Below are positions 1 through 8,500 of a stretch of 64,000 bases of DNA, in pieces. Positions within the stretch are counted from its first letter, which is position 1. Each line of letters opens with the position of its first letter. This DNA comes from Streptomyces lichenis (GTDB lineage Bacteria; Actinomycetota; Actinomycetes; Streptomycetales; Streptomycetaceae), in contig NZ_JALPTH010000002.1 of the NCBI RefSeq assembly GCF_023218175.1, positions 124,001-188,000 on the forward strand. The letters run 5' to 3'. Under the pieces are notes generated by a model. It did no database searches, was not told the origin of the DNA, and saw nothing but the letters and a program-made list of their open reading frames with translations. A program made the position numbers and the translations under genes.

Positions 1-193
1 GCCGGAGCGGCTGCGGGCGTGCGGAGGAAAGGCGTGCGGAAAGGCGTGGGGGCCGGGAGGCCGGAGGGCTGTACGGGGGAAGGGGATGCCCCGGATGCCG
101 CCGTACCGCATGCCGAGGTCAGGGTCGGCAGGCATGATTTCGAGGAGGACGGATACGCGAGTACCTACCCCGCCACCGAGGAGGAGGAAAGCC

Positions 194-868
194 GTGACCC
201 GCAAGGACAGCGTGCGCGCCGCGACCAATTCGGCGAAAGACAGCGTGCGGCACGCCGCGGAAGTGGTGGCGCCCTACGCCGGAACGGCAAAGGACACAGC
301 CGCGCAGTACGCGCATGAGGCCCGCGTCAAGGTAGCGCCGAAGGTGTCGAAGGCCGCTCACCAGGCACGTGTGCAGTACGACGCGTATGTCGCGCCGAAG
401 GTGCCGCCGGAGCTCGGCGACGCCGCGCAGCGTGCGGTGGTCAAGACCCGCCGGGCGGCCAAGCAGGCCGCCGACTACACCGTGCCGCGGGTGGAGCAGG
501 CGGTCGCCGCGACCGCTCCGGCCCGCGAGGAGGCCGCGGCCCGCTCGCTCGCCACGCTGGCGGCGCTCCGCGGACAGGTGTCGGCCAAGGACATCCAGAA
601 GCTGGTGCGGAAGAACGAGCGCCGAGGTCGCGCCGGACGCGTCCTCAAGGGGCTCGCGCTCTTCGGGGCGCTGGCGGGCGGTGCCTTCGCCGCCTGGAAG
701 TGGTGGGACAAGCAGGCCAACCCGGACTGGCTGGTCGAGCCGCCGGCGCCCACCGAGGTCTCCGACCGCGCCCCGCTCACCTCGGTCGACGGCACCGGCG
801 CGGAGGCGCTGGACCCCGAGGTCGAGGCCAAGCAGGCCGAGGCCGACGCGGACGACAAGCGTCCCTGA
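194..868 (+). CDS. DUF5324 family protein
   Basis: Predicted protein of 224 residues. It starts with MTRKDSVRAATNSAKDSV and has an alanine/lysine-rich, helical N-terminal half made of repeated amphipathic segments. A single membrane segment (GLALFGALAGGAFAAWKWW, about residues 155-173) follows, then an acidic tail. This architecture matches the Streptomyces DUF5324 family, whose role is unknown; the helical part resembles apolipoprotein- or YtxH-like membrane-associated coils. The GTG at 194 was chosen because GAGGAGG lies just upstream and the conserved N-terminus begins there; an ATG at 86 in the same frame adds unconserved sequence. It stands alone, with a parS site downstream. The family assignment is from recognition; the function is unknown. 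Confidence 0.85.
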   Translation: MTRKDSVRAATNSAKDSVRHAAEVVAPYAGTAKDTAAQYAHEARVKVAPKVSKAAHQARVQYDAYVAPKVPPELGDAAQRAVVKTRRAAKQAADYTVPRVEQAVAATAPAREEAAARSLATLAALRGQVSAKDIQKLVRKNERRGRAGRVLKGLALFGALAGGAFAAWKWWDKQANPDWLVEPPAPTEVSDRAPLTSVDGTGAEALDPEVEAKQAEADADDKRP

Positions 869-1024
869 CCGCTCCACGCGGTCGGATACCGGCCGGTCGC
901 CTTCGGTTCGTCGCGGACTCCGGTCCGCACGTTCCGGGCGGCCGGCCGAGTCATGTCCGGGGCCGGCGCCATGAGGCACGGGACGGGGGTGCGGCGGAGG
1001 GTCGCTGTCGCGGCGGCCGGGATG

Positions 1025-1038
1025 GTTTCACGTGAAAC
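1025..1038. promoter_or_regulatory. parS site 1 (ParB-binding palindrome)
   Basis: Exact copy of the Streptomyces parS palindrome GTTTCACGTGAAAC in the gap between the DUF5324 and DUF6344 genes. It is the leftmost of nine copies in the window, about 37 kb from oriC. The flanks differ from most other copies (G rather than T on the left). Confidence 0.93.
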
Positions 1039-1067
1039 ACGCACCGGCTCGGCCAGTGGGAGGCGGC

Positions 1068-1538
1068 TCACGCCGCGAGGGCGAGGTCGGCGAGGTCCAT
1101 CCCGGCGGGCAGCGGGGCGACGGCCGGGAGGTGGCGTACCGAGGGGGAGGAGCCGTGTGCCTCGGCCCGGATGCGCTGCTTGATGGTGGGGGGCAGGGAG
1201 CGGTCCCGGGTGCCGGGGCTTCCGGCGGATGCCGACGGGACGCAGGAGGTCGAGGCGCTGCCGCTCGCCGTACGTCCGAGCCTCATGTCGACCGGGGTGA
1301 GCGCGTCGGCCCTCCGGTCGGCCCCCCTGGGCGGCGCGGTCGTCCCTCCCTCCGGGCGCGGCTCCGCGACGGCGGCCTCGGCGGTCGCCGGGGCGGTGGG
1401 GGCGCCGGTGGTCACCGCGCCGCCGGTGATCGCCGAGCGGCGGGTGAGGCCGACGGCGGAGAGGACAGGGGAGAGGATCGCGGACAGCAGGGTGAGGAAG
1501 GCGGTCCAGAACTGCGCGGCCTTCGTGGTGGCGGCCAT
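1068..1538 (-). CDS. DUF6344 domain protein
   Basis: Predicted protein of 156 residues. It has a short hydrophobic N-terminal segment (FWTAFLTLLSAILSPVLSAV), then a long low-complexity Ala/Pro/Thr linker, then the conserved motif LPPTIKQRIRAEAHGSSPSV near residue 130. That C-terminal motif is the hallmark of the Streptomyces DUF6344 family, which has no known function. The hydrophobic start suggests membrane anchoring or export, with the conserved part outside the membrane or in the cytoplasm. The ATG is preceded by GCGAGGGA at a suitable distance. It is transcribed convergently with the upstream DUF5324 gene. Long plus-strand open frames over the same DNA are compositional shadows. Confidence 0.75.
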   Translation of the reverse strand: MAATTKAAQFWTAFLTLLSAILSPVLSAVGLTRRSAITGGAVTTGAPTAPATAEAAVAEPRPEGGTTAPPRGADRRADALTPVDMRLGRTASGSASTSCVPSASAGSPGTRDRSLPPTIKQRIRAEAHGSSPSVRHLPAVAPLPAGMDLADLALAA

Positions 1539-1684
1539 GGTCCCTCGCTTTCGTGTCGGGTTTTCGGGGTCTCCGGGTCCGTCCGGAGTCGGTAGTTCGG
1601 GTTGGGCGATCTACATACCTTTCTCATGATGTGTACGCACCTTCAGAAGGCACGGACCGACGCCACCGCGCGGCAGATCTTCTG

Positions 1685-2362
1685 ATGAACACCACTCGTT
1701 CGGCTCAGCTCCCCGAGTTGCGGCCTCTGCCCGGGCATGCAGATCCGCCCTATTCCGCGACTTCCCCGAAGGGGTACGACCCGGCCGCGTCCTACTCGGG
1801 TTGCTATGTGCTGACCGAGGACGTGGACGGGCTGCACGCGGCCTTCCGGGCCGGCCTGAAGGCGGCGTACGGGCGGATACCGAACCGGGGGCTGCCGCGG
1901 ATCGGCCCGGTGAAGGACATGTCGTACGGGGTGCGGCAGTTCCTGATGACCGACCCGGCCGGCAACAGCATCCGGGTGGGGCAGCCGATCAGTGGCGATC
2001 CGAGCATGCGCCCGGTGCCCAGGGGGCCGTTCGAGCGGGCGCTGCACCTGGCCGACCTGTTCACCGACTCCAAGGAGGACCTGGCGGGCGCGGTGAGGGT
2101 CATCGACCGGGTACTGCCGCCGGAGCACGACCACGCGCCCCGGCCCGGCGGCCCGGACCCCTCACCCGTACAGCATCTGCGGCTGCTGGTGCTCCGCGCC
2201 GATCTCGCCGAGCGCCTCGGGGACGCCCCGCTGGCGGCCCGGCTGGCGGCCCGCGCCGCCGCGCTCCCGCTCGGCGACCTGGACGGGCCGGACGGTCCGG
2301 GTGAGGAGGAGCGCGCGGCGGCTCGCGACAGCCTGGCCCGGCTGGCCGAGCTCACCCGGTAG
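1685..2362 (+). CDS. VOC/glyoxalase-family protein lacking its 5' half
   Basis: From about residue 25 the protein matches the Streptomyces bleomycin-resistance/glyoxalase-like family: KGYDPAASYSGCYVLTEDVD, then GLPRIGPVKDMSYGVRQFLM, then DPAGNSIRVGQP. A helical tail of about 90 residues resembling a TPR-like repeat follows. Family members have about 50 more residues before this point, carrying the first beta-alpha-beta-beta-beta module of the VOC fold. Here that part is replaced by unrelated sequence (NTTRSAQLPELRPLPGHADP). One metal/ligand half of the fold is therefore missing. No clear ribosome-binding site precedes the ATG at 1685. It may be a 5'-truncated pseudogene or a gene using a novel start; activity is doubtful. 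Family recall is from memory, and the truncation is inferred from it. Confidence 0.6.
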   Translation: MNTTRSAQLPELRPLPGHADPPYSATSPKGYDPAASYSGCYVLTEDVDGLHAAFRAGLKAAYGRIPNRGLPRIGPVKDMSYGVRQFLMTDPAGNSIRVGQPISGDPSMRPVPRGPFERALHLADLFTDSKEDLAGAVRVIDRVLPPEHDHAPRPGGPDPSPVQHLRLLVLRADLAERLGDAPLAARLAARAAALPLGDLDGPDGPGEEERAAARDSLARLAELTR

Positions 2363-2565
2363 CCACCGCGCGAGCCACCGGCGCCGGAAGGCGGCTGCGA
2401 CGGCCGGCGCTTGAGGCGGTCGGCGGCGGTCTGGGCGAGCCGGACAGCTCCAGGGTGCCCGCGGCGTCGGCGGCCCGGGCTGGCCGGGCGGCACACCCCG
2501 GGGGTGTACCGGCCGCTCGCGGATGGCTTATGTTGCGGGGGCAAAGCAAGGGGGACAAACGAGCG

Positions 2566-2874
2566 ATGGCACGGGACTACGACAGCCAGTTGCTGGAGTC
2601 GGTCGCCGTACGCCGGCGCAGAATGCGGGACGCGCTGCTGTTCGGCGCGCAGCGGGCCCGCCGTACGGCGGACGAGCGGCTCGGGAAGGTGTTCGCAGGC
2701 ATCGCCATCGCGGCCGTGCTGTGCGCGGGGTGCGTCGGCTGGTCCTTCCTCCAGCACACGCTGGCCGAGCAGAAGGCCGAGCAGCGGAAGCAGGAGGAGC
2801 GCTTCCAGCAGCCGGCGAAGCCCGAGGGGTCGGTGAGGCCGGAGGAGTCCGCCGGCGCCGGCGGGGGCTCGTGA
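2566..2874 (+). CDS. small single-pass membrane protein, first gene of T7SS island
   Basis: Predicted protein of 102 residues. The basic N-terminus (MARDYDSQLLESVAVRRRRM) is followed by one membrane helix (VFAGIAIAAVLCAGCVGWSFL, about residues 45-65). A charged Glu/Lys/Gln coiled-coil-like stretch and a Pro/Gly tail complete it. I recognise no named family. The ATG at 2566 has GGGGGA upstream; an in-frame ATG at 2530 would add 12 residues. The stop codon overlaps an ATG (ATGA at 2871-2877), which leads through a 21-codon mini-ORF into eccD. It therefore probably sits at the head of the T7SS operon and may be a small membrane component of the secretion machine (inference from position only). 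Confidence 0.7.
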   Translation: MARDYDSQLLESVAVRRRRMRDALLFGAQRARRTADERLGKVFAGIAIAAVLCAGCVGWSFLQHTLAEQKAEQRKQEERFQQPAKPEGSVRPEESAGAGGGS

Positions 2875-2939
2875 TGACCGGCTCGAACACCGACTCGAAT
2901 GCCGAGGACGCCGCGATGATAGGTTCCGCCAAGTGGTGA
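2874..2939 (+). CDS. 21-codon coupling mini-ORF before eccD
   Basis: An open frame MTGSNTDSNAEDAAMIGSAK plus a final Trp begins with an ATG overlapping the previous stop (ATGA). It ends with a TGA that overlaps the GTG start of eccD (GTGA at 2936-2939). The double overlap would keep ribosomes moving from the small membrane-protein gene into eccD. The peptide is unlikely to have its own function. The alternative is that it is a chance frame and eccD starts at GTG 2933. Confidence 0.4.
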   Translation: MTGSNTDSNAEDAAMIGSAKW

Positions 2940-4288
2940 GTACAGCAGCGACGCCCTGGACGCAGCTGAGCCGGGTGACCCTGGTCGGCGAGCGGCGACG
3001 GGCCGACATCGTTCTGCCCGCCGACACCCCGATCGGCCAACTCCTTCCGGACATCCTTCAGTTGCTGGACGACCGGGCCGCGTCCCGGCCGATGACCCGG
3101 CAGCTGATCGCCTCCGACGGCTCCGCGCTTCCGCACGACAGCACCCTCGCGTCCGCCGGGATCGCCGACGGCGCCGTGCTGCGGCTGGTCCGGGCCCACT
3201 CCGCGCCGCCCGCGCCGGTGGTGCACGATGTCACCGACCAGGTGGCCGACGACCTCGACATCCAGGCCTGGCGCTGGCGGCCCGCCGCCCGGCGGGCCTC
3301 CGCGGGCGTGGCCACGGTCGCCTTCGCGGTGATCGCCGCGCTGCTGGCCCGCCGGGAGTTCACCCTGGACGCGCTGGCCGGCGCCCTCGCCGCGGTGACG
3401 CTGGTCCTGCTGGCGGCCGGGGCGCTGGTGGCCCGGATCGGGCCGGGCAACCGGGGGCTGGCCACCGCGCTGCTGCTGGCCTCCGGCGGGCTGGGGGTGC
3501 TCACCGCCTGGACCGCCGCCGACGCCTACGGCTGGTCCGGCGCCGCGCGCCTGGCCGCCGTGGCGGGCGCGCTGGTGGTGGTGCTGGCGATGCTCGGGCA
3601 GTTCTCGCCGCTCGGCCGCGGCGGGCTGGTCGGCGCCGGTGCCGCCGCGGTGATCACCCTGGTCTGGCTGGCCGTCGCCGCCGTCCAGGACGACCTGGCC
3701 CGGCTGGGCGCGGTGATGGCCGTCCTCTCCGTGGTGCTGCTCGGACTGCTGCCCCGGCTCGCGCTGATGGCCTCGGGGCTCACCGCGCTCGACGACCGGC
3801 GCTCGGGCGGCGCCTCGGTCAGCCGCCACCGGGTGGGCACCGCCCTGGCGGCCACCCACCGGGGCCTGGCCCTGGCGACGATCGTCACCGCGGCCTCGGC
3901 GGCGGCCGGCGGCTGGCTGCTCACCCTCGCGGAGCGGCCGACGGTGTGGACGGTGCTGCTGCCGTCGGTCACCGCCGTGGTGCTGCTGTCCCGGGCGCGG
4001 GCCTTCCCGCTGGTCGCCGAGGTCGTGGCGCTCTTCGCCGCGGCGGGGGCCCTGGTGGTGCGGCTGGTGGTGCTCTGGATGGACCACGCCGGCGGCGCCG
4101 GACCGCTCACCGTGCTCGGCGCGGCCGCGGTGCTGCCGCTGCTCGTGCTGGCGGTCCAGCCGCCGGAGCACGTACGGGTGCGGCTGGGGCGCATGGCCGA
4201 TCTGGTCGAGTCCATCGGCATGGTGGCGCTGTTCCCGCTCGCGGTCGGGGTGTTCGGCGTCTACGGGCAGCTGCTCGACAGGTTCTGA
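2936..4288 (+). CDS. eccD: T7SS integral membrane protein EccD
   Basis: About 450 residues. The N-terminal 95 residues form a ubiquitin-like (YukD) domain: SRVTLVGERRRADIVLPADT, an LP..I..LL segment, and a downstream LR motif. About eleven hydrophobic segments follow through to the C-terminus, rich in Ala/Leu/Val. This is the EccD layout: the membrane pore-type subunit of ESX/type VII secretion, which pairs with the EccC ATPase. Two GTG codons lie in frame at 2933 and 2936; the second overlaps the stop of the mini-ORF. The ATPase gene follows after 87 bases and eccC after that, supporting one operon. Length is typical of actinobacterial EccD (about 450-500). Confidence 0.85.
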   Translation: MSTAATPWTQLSRVTLVGERRRADIVLPADTPIGQLLPDILQLLDDRAASRPMTRQLIASDGSALPHDSTLASAGIADGAVLRLVRAHSAPPAPVVHDVTDQVADDLDIQAWRWRPAARRASAGVATVAFAVIAALLARREFTLDALAGALAAVTLVLLAAGALVARIGPGNRGLATALLLASGGLGVLTAWTAADAYGWSGAARLAAVAGALVVVLAMLGQFSPLGRGGLVGAGAAAVITLVWLAVAAVQDDLARLGAVMAVLSVVLLGLLPRLALMASGLTALDDRRSGGASVSRHRVGTALAATHRGLALATIVTAASAAAGGWLLTLAERPTVWTVLLPSVTAVVLLSRARAFPLVAEVVALFAAAGALVVRLVVLWMDHAGGAGPLTVLGAAAVLPLLVLAVQPPEHVRVRLGRMADLVESIGMVALFPLAVGVFGVYGQLLDRF

Positions 4289-4375
4289 GGTCGGCGCCGG
4301 CGGGGCCGGCGTCCAGTGTTCTGAGTTCAGCGTTCCGGGTTCATCGGGAAGCGGCAGGGGCGGGAGAAGAGGCAC

Positions 4376-5539
4376 ATGCCGAACGGAGACAACTGGCAGG
4401 GCGATGTCCTGCGCGACCTGCGCGCCGGGGCCGCCCCCCGGCCCGGCGCGGACCCGGCCGTCCCCCAACCGCAGCCGCAGCCGCAGCCGCAGCCGCACCA
4501 GCCGGAGGCCGCCCCGGTGCCCCCTCGGCAGCCCGCGCCCGCCACCGCGTACCCGCAGGCCCCCGCCGCCGCGCGGCCGGCCCCCGCCGCGTACCGCCCG
4601 GCGGCCCCCCGTACCACCACGCCCGACTCCCGCCCCGTCCTGGACAAGCAGCTGGCCGGGGTCGGGCGCAGGCCGCGGCACGGGGAGGCGCTGGCCGCGC
4701 GGGCGGTACGGGCGCTGCGGCGCACCGTCTCCTCCTCCGCCGCCCGGGAGGTCGCCGAGACCACCCGTACCGCCGAGCTGCTCCAGCAGCCGGTGACCAC
4801 CGGGCGGCAGATCGCCGTCACCTCCATCCGCGGCGGCGCCGGCAAGTCCACCGTGGCCGCGCTGCTCGGCCTCACCTACGCCCACTACCGGCAGGACCCG
4901 GTGCTGCTGGTGGAGGCCGACCCGGCGCTCGGCTCGCTGCCGCTGCGGCTCGGCGCCGAGACCCTGCGCTGGACCACCGGGGACCTCGCCGGGATCGTCG
5001 AACCGCAGATGTCGCTGCTGGACGTCACCGGCTACCTGGTGCAGCTGCCGGACAACGCCTGGCTGCTGCCCGGCAGCCAGGGCCGGATCGGCGCCATGCT
5101 GGACACCCCGGCGTACGAGCGGGTGATGGTCTCGCTGCGCCGCTACTTCGGCGTCACGGTGGCCGACTGCGAGACGCTGCCCGCCGAGGTGGCCCGGGTC
5201 GCGCTGTCCGCCGCCCAGGCCCGGGTGCTGACCGCGCCCGCCACCCTGGAGGGCGTCGCCAGCACCCACGCGGTCCTGACCTGGATGCAGGGCCTGCCCC
5301 CGCACATCATCGCCGGCACCGTGGTCGTCCTCACCGAACTCGTCCCGCACTCCGGGCTGGACCTCGACCGGGCCCGCGAGCAGCTGGCGGCCACCGGGGC
5401 GAGCGTGCGGCACCTCCCGTACGACCGGCATCTGGCGGCCGGCGGCACCATCCGCACCGAGCTGCTCGCCCAGCCCACCCGGCAGGCCGCCACCCGGATC
5501 GCCGCCGAGGTCTTCCGGCTGTCGCAGCAGCGGCGCTGA
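4376..5539 (+). CDS. MinD/ParA-like ATPase of the T7SS locus (EspI-like)
   Basis: 387 residues. Residues 1-100 are a Pro/Gln/Ala-rich low-complexity region with a run of PQ dipeptides. A deviant Walker A motif SIRGGAGKSTVAALL lies at about residues 150-164, followed by LLVEADPALGSLPLRLG, and further MinD-like strands run to the C-terminus. The proline-rich leader plus MinD-type ATPase is the arrangement of mycobacterial EspI and of ParA-like proteins in Streptomyces ESX loci. These are thought to modulate secretion rather than partition DNA. GGGAGAAGAGG precedes the ATG. It lies between eccD and eccC in the same direction. It should not be confused with the true parA at 45.6 kb. Confidence 0.8.
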   Translation: MPNGDNWQGDVLRDLRAGAAPRPGADPAVPQPQPQPQPQPHQPEAAPVPPRQPAPATAYPQAPAAARPAPAAYRPAAPRTTTPDSRPVLDKQLAGVGRRPRHGEALAARAVRALRRTVSSSAAREVAETTRTAELLQQPVTTGRQIAVTSIRGGAGKSTVAALLGLTYAHYRQDPVLLVEADPALGSLPLRLGAETLRWTTGDLAGIVEPQMSLLDVTGYLVQLPDNAWLLPGSQGRIGAMLDTPAYERVMVSLRRYFGVTVADCETLPAEVARVALSAAQARVLTAPATLEGVASTHAVLTWMQGLPPHIIAGTVVVLTELVPHSGLDLDRAREQLAATGASVRHLPYDRHLAAGGTIRTELLAQPTRQAATRIAAEVFRLSQQRR

Positions 5540-5554
5540 GGGCGAGGGACACGC

Positions 5555-8500
5555 ATGAGCACCCGGCTGATACACCGCCCCGCCCGGACCACCCGGCCGC
5601 CCGCCCCCTCCGAGGCGCGCGCCATCGAGGCGCCGCCCAACCTCCCCGAGGGCAAGGGCGGCAACATCGCCATGTCGCTGCTGCCCGTCGCCGGGGTGAT
5701 GTCGTCCGTGGTGATGATGACGGTCGTCCGCAACAGCCAGTTCGCCGCGCTGGGCGCGCTGATCCTGGTGGTCACCGTCATCGGCTCACTGGTGCTGGTC
5801 TTCTCCCAGCGCGGCAAGGCGCAGCGCACCCGCCGCACCCAGCGCGAGGCCTATCTCGCCTATCTGGAGGACCTGCGCGAGGAGCTGTCCGGCGAGGAGC
5901 GGGCCCGCCGGGAGCACGCCGGGGTGCTCAACCCGCCGCCGGACTCGCTGTACGACATCGTCCGCGACCCGGCCCGGCTGTGGGAGCGCCGCCGGCTGGA
6001 CGCCGACTTCCTGCGGGTGCGGGTGGGCACCGGCGAGATGCCGGTACGGGACCTGGGCATCACCGACCAGGGCTCCTCGGTGCTCACTCCGCCGGACCGC
6101 TTCATGCTCAACGAGGCGTCGGCGCTGATGGACCGCTTCCGCACCGGCACCGAGCTGCCGCTGACCGTGCCGCTGGACCGGGTCGGCAACATCAGCGTGG
6201 TCGGCCCCCGGGAGGACTGCCTGCGCCTGGCCCGCGCCCTGATGGTGCAGACCGCCGCGCTGCACGCGCCCGACGACGTCGGTATCGCGCTCGCGGTGCC
6301 CGGTGACCGGCTGGCCGACTGGGAGTGGGCCAAGTGGCTGCCGCACCTGCTGGACACCGACCAGTTCGACGGCCCGGTGGCCGCCCGCCGGATCGCGCCG
6401 TCCGCGCCGCAGCTGGCCCGGCAGCTCGGGCCCGAGCTGCGCCGCCGCGCCTCCTACGCCGCCGAGGTGCGGCGCGGGCTGGCCGGCCGGGACGCCCTGT
6501 CGATGTCCTCCCGTCTCCTCGTGGTGGCCGACGGGCACGGCGAGGACGCGGTGGACCTGCCGCTGCCCGACGAGGCGGTGGGCCTGCGCGAGATGGGCGT
6601 CACCGTGCTGCACCTGCTGGAGCGGCGGGTGCAGGAGCCCGGCCAGGTCGGGGTGCGGATCACCGTCGAGGGCGACCGGGTCGCCATCGAGGACCTGCGC
6701 GAGGAGGAGCCGATCGGCGCGCACGGCGCGGTGGACGAGGTGGGCACCCCGTTCGCCGAGGGCCTGGCCCGGATGCTGGCGCCGCTGCGGCTGTCCGCCG
6801 AGTCCCTGGTGGACGCCCCGCTCTCCGGGCCGGTGGACTTCGCCGAGCTGCTGGGCATCGACGACGTGGCCCGGCTGGACCTGGCGGCGCTCTGGGCGCC
6901 GCGCGGCGAACGCGCCTTCCTGCGCGTGCCGATCGGCGTCAGCGACTCCCGTGAGCCGGTGCTGCTGGACCTCAAGGAGTCCTCCGAGCTGGGCATGGGC
7001 CCGCACGGGCTGTGCGTCGGCGCCACCGGCTCCGGCAAGTCCGAGCTGCTGCGCACCCTGGTGCTGGCGCTGGTGGCCACCCATCCGCCGGAGGACCTGG
7101 CGCTGGTGCTGGTCGACTACAAGGGCGGCGCAACCTTCGCCCCGTTCGCCGAGCTGCCGCACGTCGCCGGGGTCATCACCAACCTGGAGAACCAGGCCGG
7201 GCTGGTGGAGCGCGTGCACGCCTCGCTGGCCGGCGAGGTCAAGCGCCGCCAGCAGGTGCTGAAGGACGCCGGGAACGTCGCCGACATCGGGCACTACGCG
7301 GCGCTGCGCGCCGAGAAGCGGCCCGACCTCGAACCGCTGCCGCACCTCTTCATCGTCATCGACGAGTTCGGCGAACTGCTCACCGCCAAGCCGGACTTCA
7401 TCGACCTGTTCCTCTCCATCGGCCGGATCGGCCGCTCCATCGGCGTCCATCTGCTGCTCTCCAGCCAGCGCATCGAGGGCGGCCGGCTCAAGGGCCTGGA
7501 CACCTACCTCTCGTACCGGCTGGGCCTGCGCACCTTCTCCGCCGACGAGTCGCGGACGGTGCTGGACACCACCGACGCCTTCCATCTGCCGCCGCTGCCC
7601 GGCTTCGGCTACCTCAAGGTGGACACCAGCCACTACGAGCGGTTCAAGGCCTCCTACGTCTCCGGCGGCTACCGCGGCCCGGCCCGGCGCGAGCAGGAGG
7701 AGGACGCCGGTCCGCTGGCGCTGGCCTACGAGGCGTTCAACACCCTGGGCGAGGCCGAGGACTCCGGCGCCCCCCAGGAGGCCGCCGGGCGGCGCCGGGA
7801 GACCGGCCCCACCGAACTGGGCGTCATGGTCGAACAGCTGGAGGCCGCCCCCACCGCTCCGGTACGCCGGATCTGGCTGCCGCCGCTGCCCTCCGCCATC
7901 GCCCTGGACCGCATCGCCGGGCCGCTCTCGGCCGGGCCGCGCGGGATGCAGCTGACCGCCCGCCGGGGCCCGCTGCGGGTGCCGCTCGGGGTGCTGGACG
8001 ACCCCACCCGGCAGTGGCAGGGCGACTGGTACCTGGACCTCACGGTGGCCGGCGGGCACGCCGCCGTCATCGGCGGCCCGCAGTCCGGCAAGACCACCCT
8101 GCTGCGCACCCTGGTGCTCTCCCTCGCCCTCACCCACACCCCGAAGGAGGTCGGCGTCTACGGCCTGGACCTGGCCGGCGGCGGCCTGGCCGCGCTCGCC
8201 GGGCTGCCGCACGTCGGCGGCATCGCGAGCCGCGCCGACCGGGAGCGGGCCGCCCGCACGGTGGAGGAGGTGCGGGGCATGCTGGCGCTGCGCGAGGAGC
8301 TGTTCCGCGAGCACTCCATCGACTCCGTGGAGCAGCTGCGCACCCTGCACGCCGCCGGCCGGCTGCCGCAGCTGGCCTCCGCCGAGATCGTGCTGGTCGT
8401 GGACGGCTTCGGCGCGCTGCGCGACGACTTCGACGAGCTGGACGACGCGGTGGTGGACATCCTCAAGCGGGGCGGCGGCTACGGCATCCACGTGGTCGCG

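Noticed and set aside
4376..5539. The MinD-like ATPase as a second ParA for chromosome partition
   Set aside because: It lies between eccD and eccC, has a Pro/Gln-rich leader like EspI, and no parB gene accompanies it; parAB is at 45.6 kb.
2528..5575. Minus-strand open frame of about 1000 codons opposite eccD and the ATPase gene
   Set aside because: Compositional shadow with low-complexity translation and no ribosome-binding site; both plus-strand genes are well supported.
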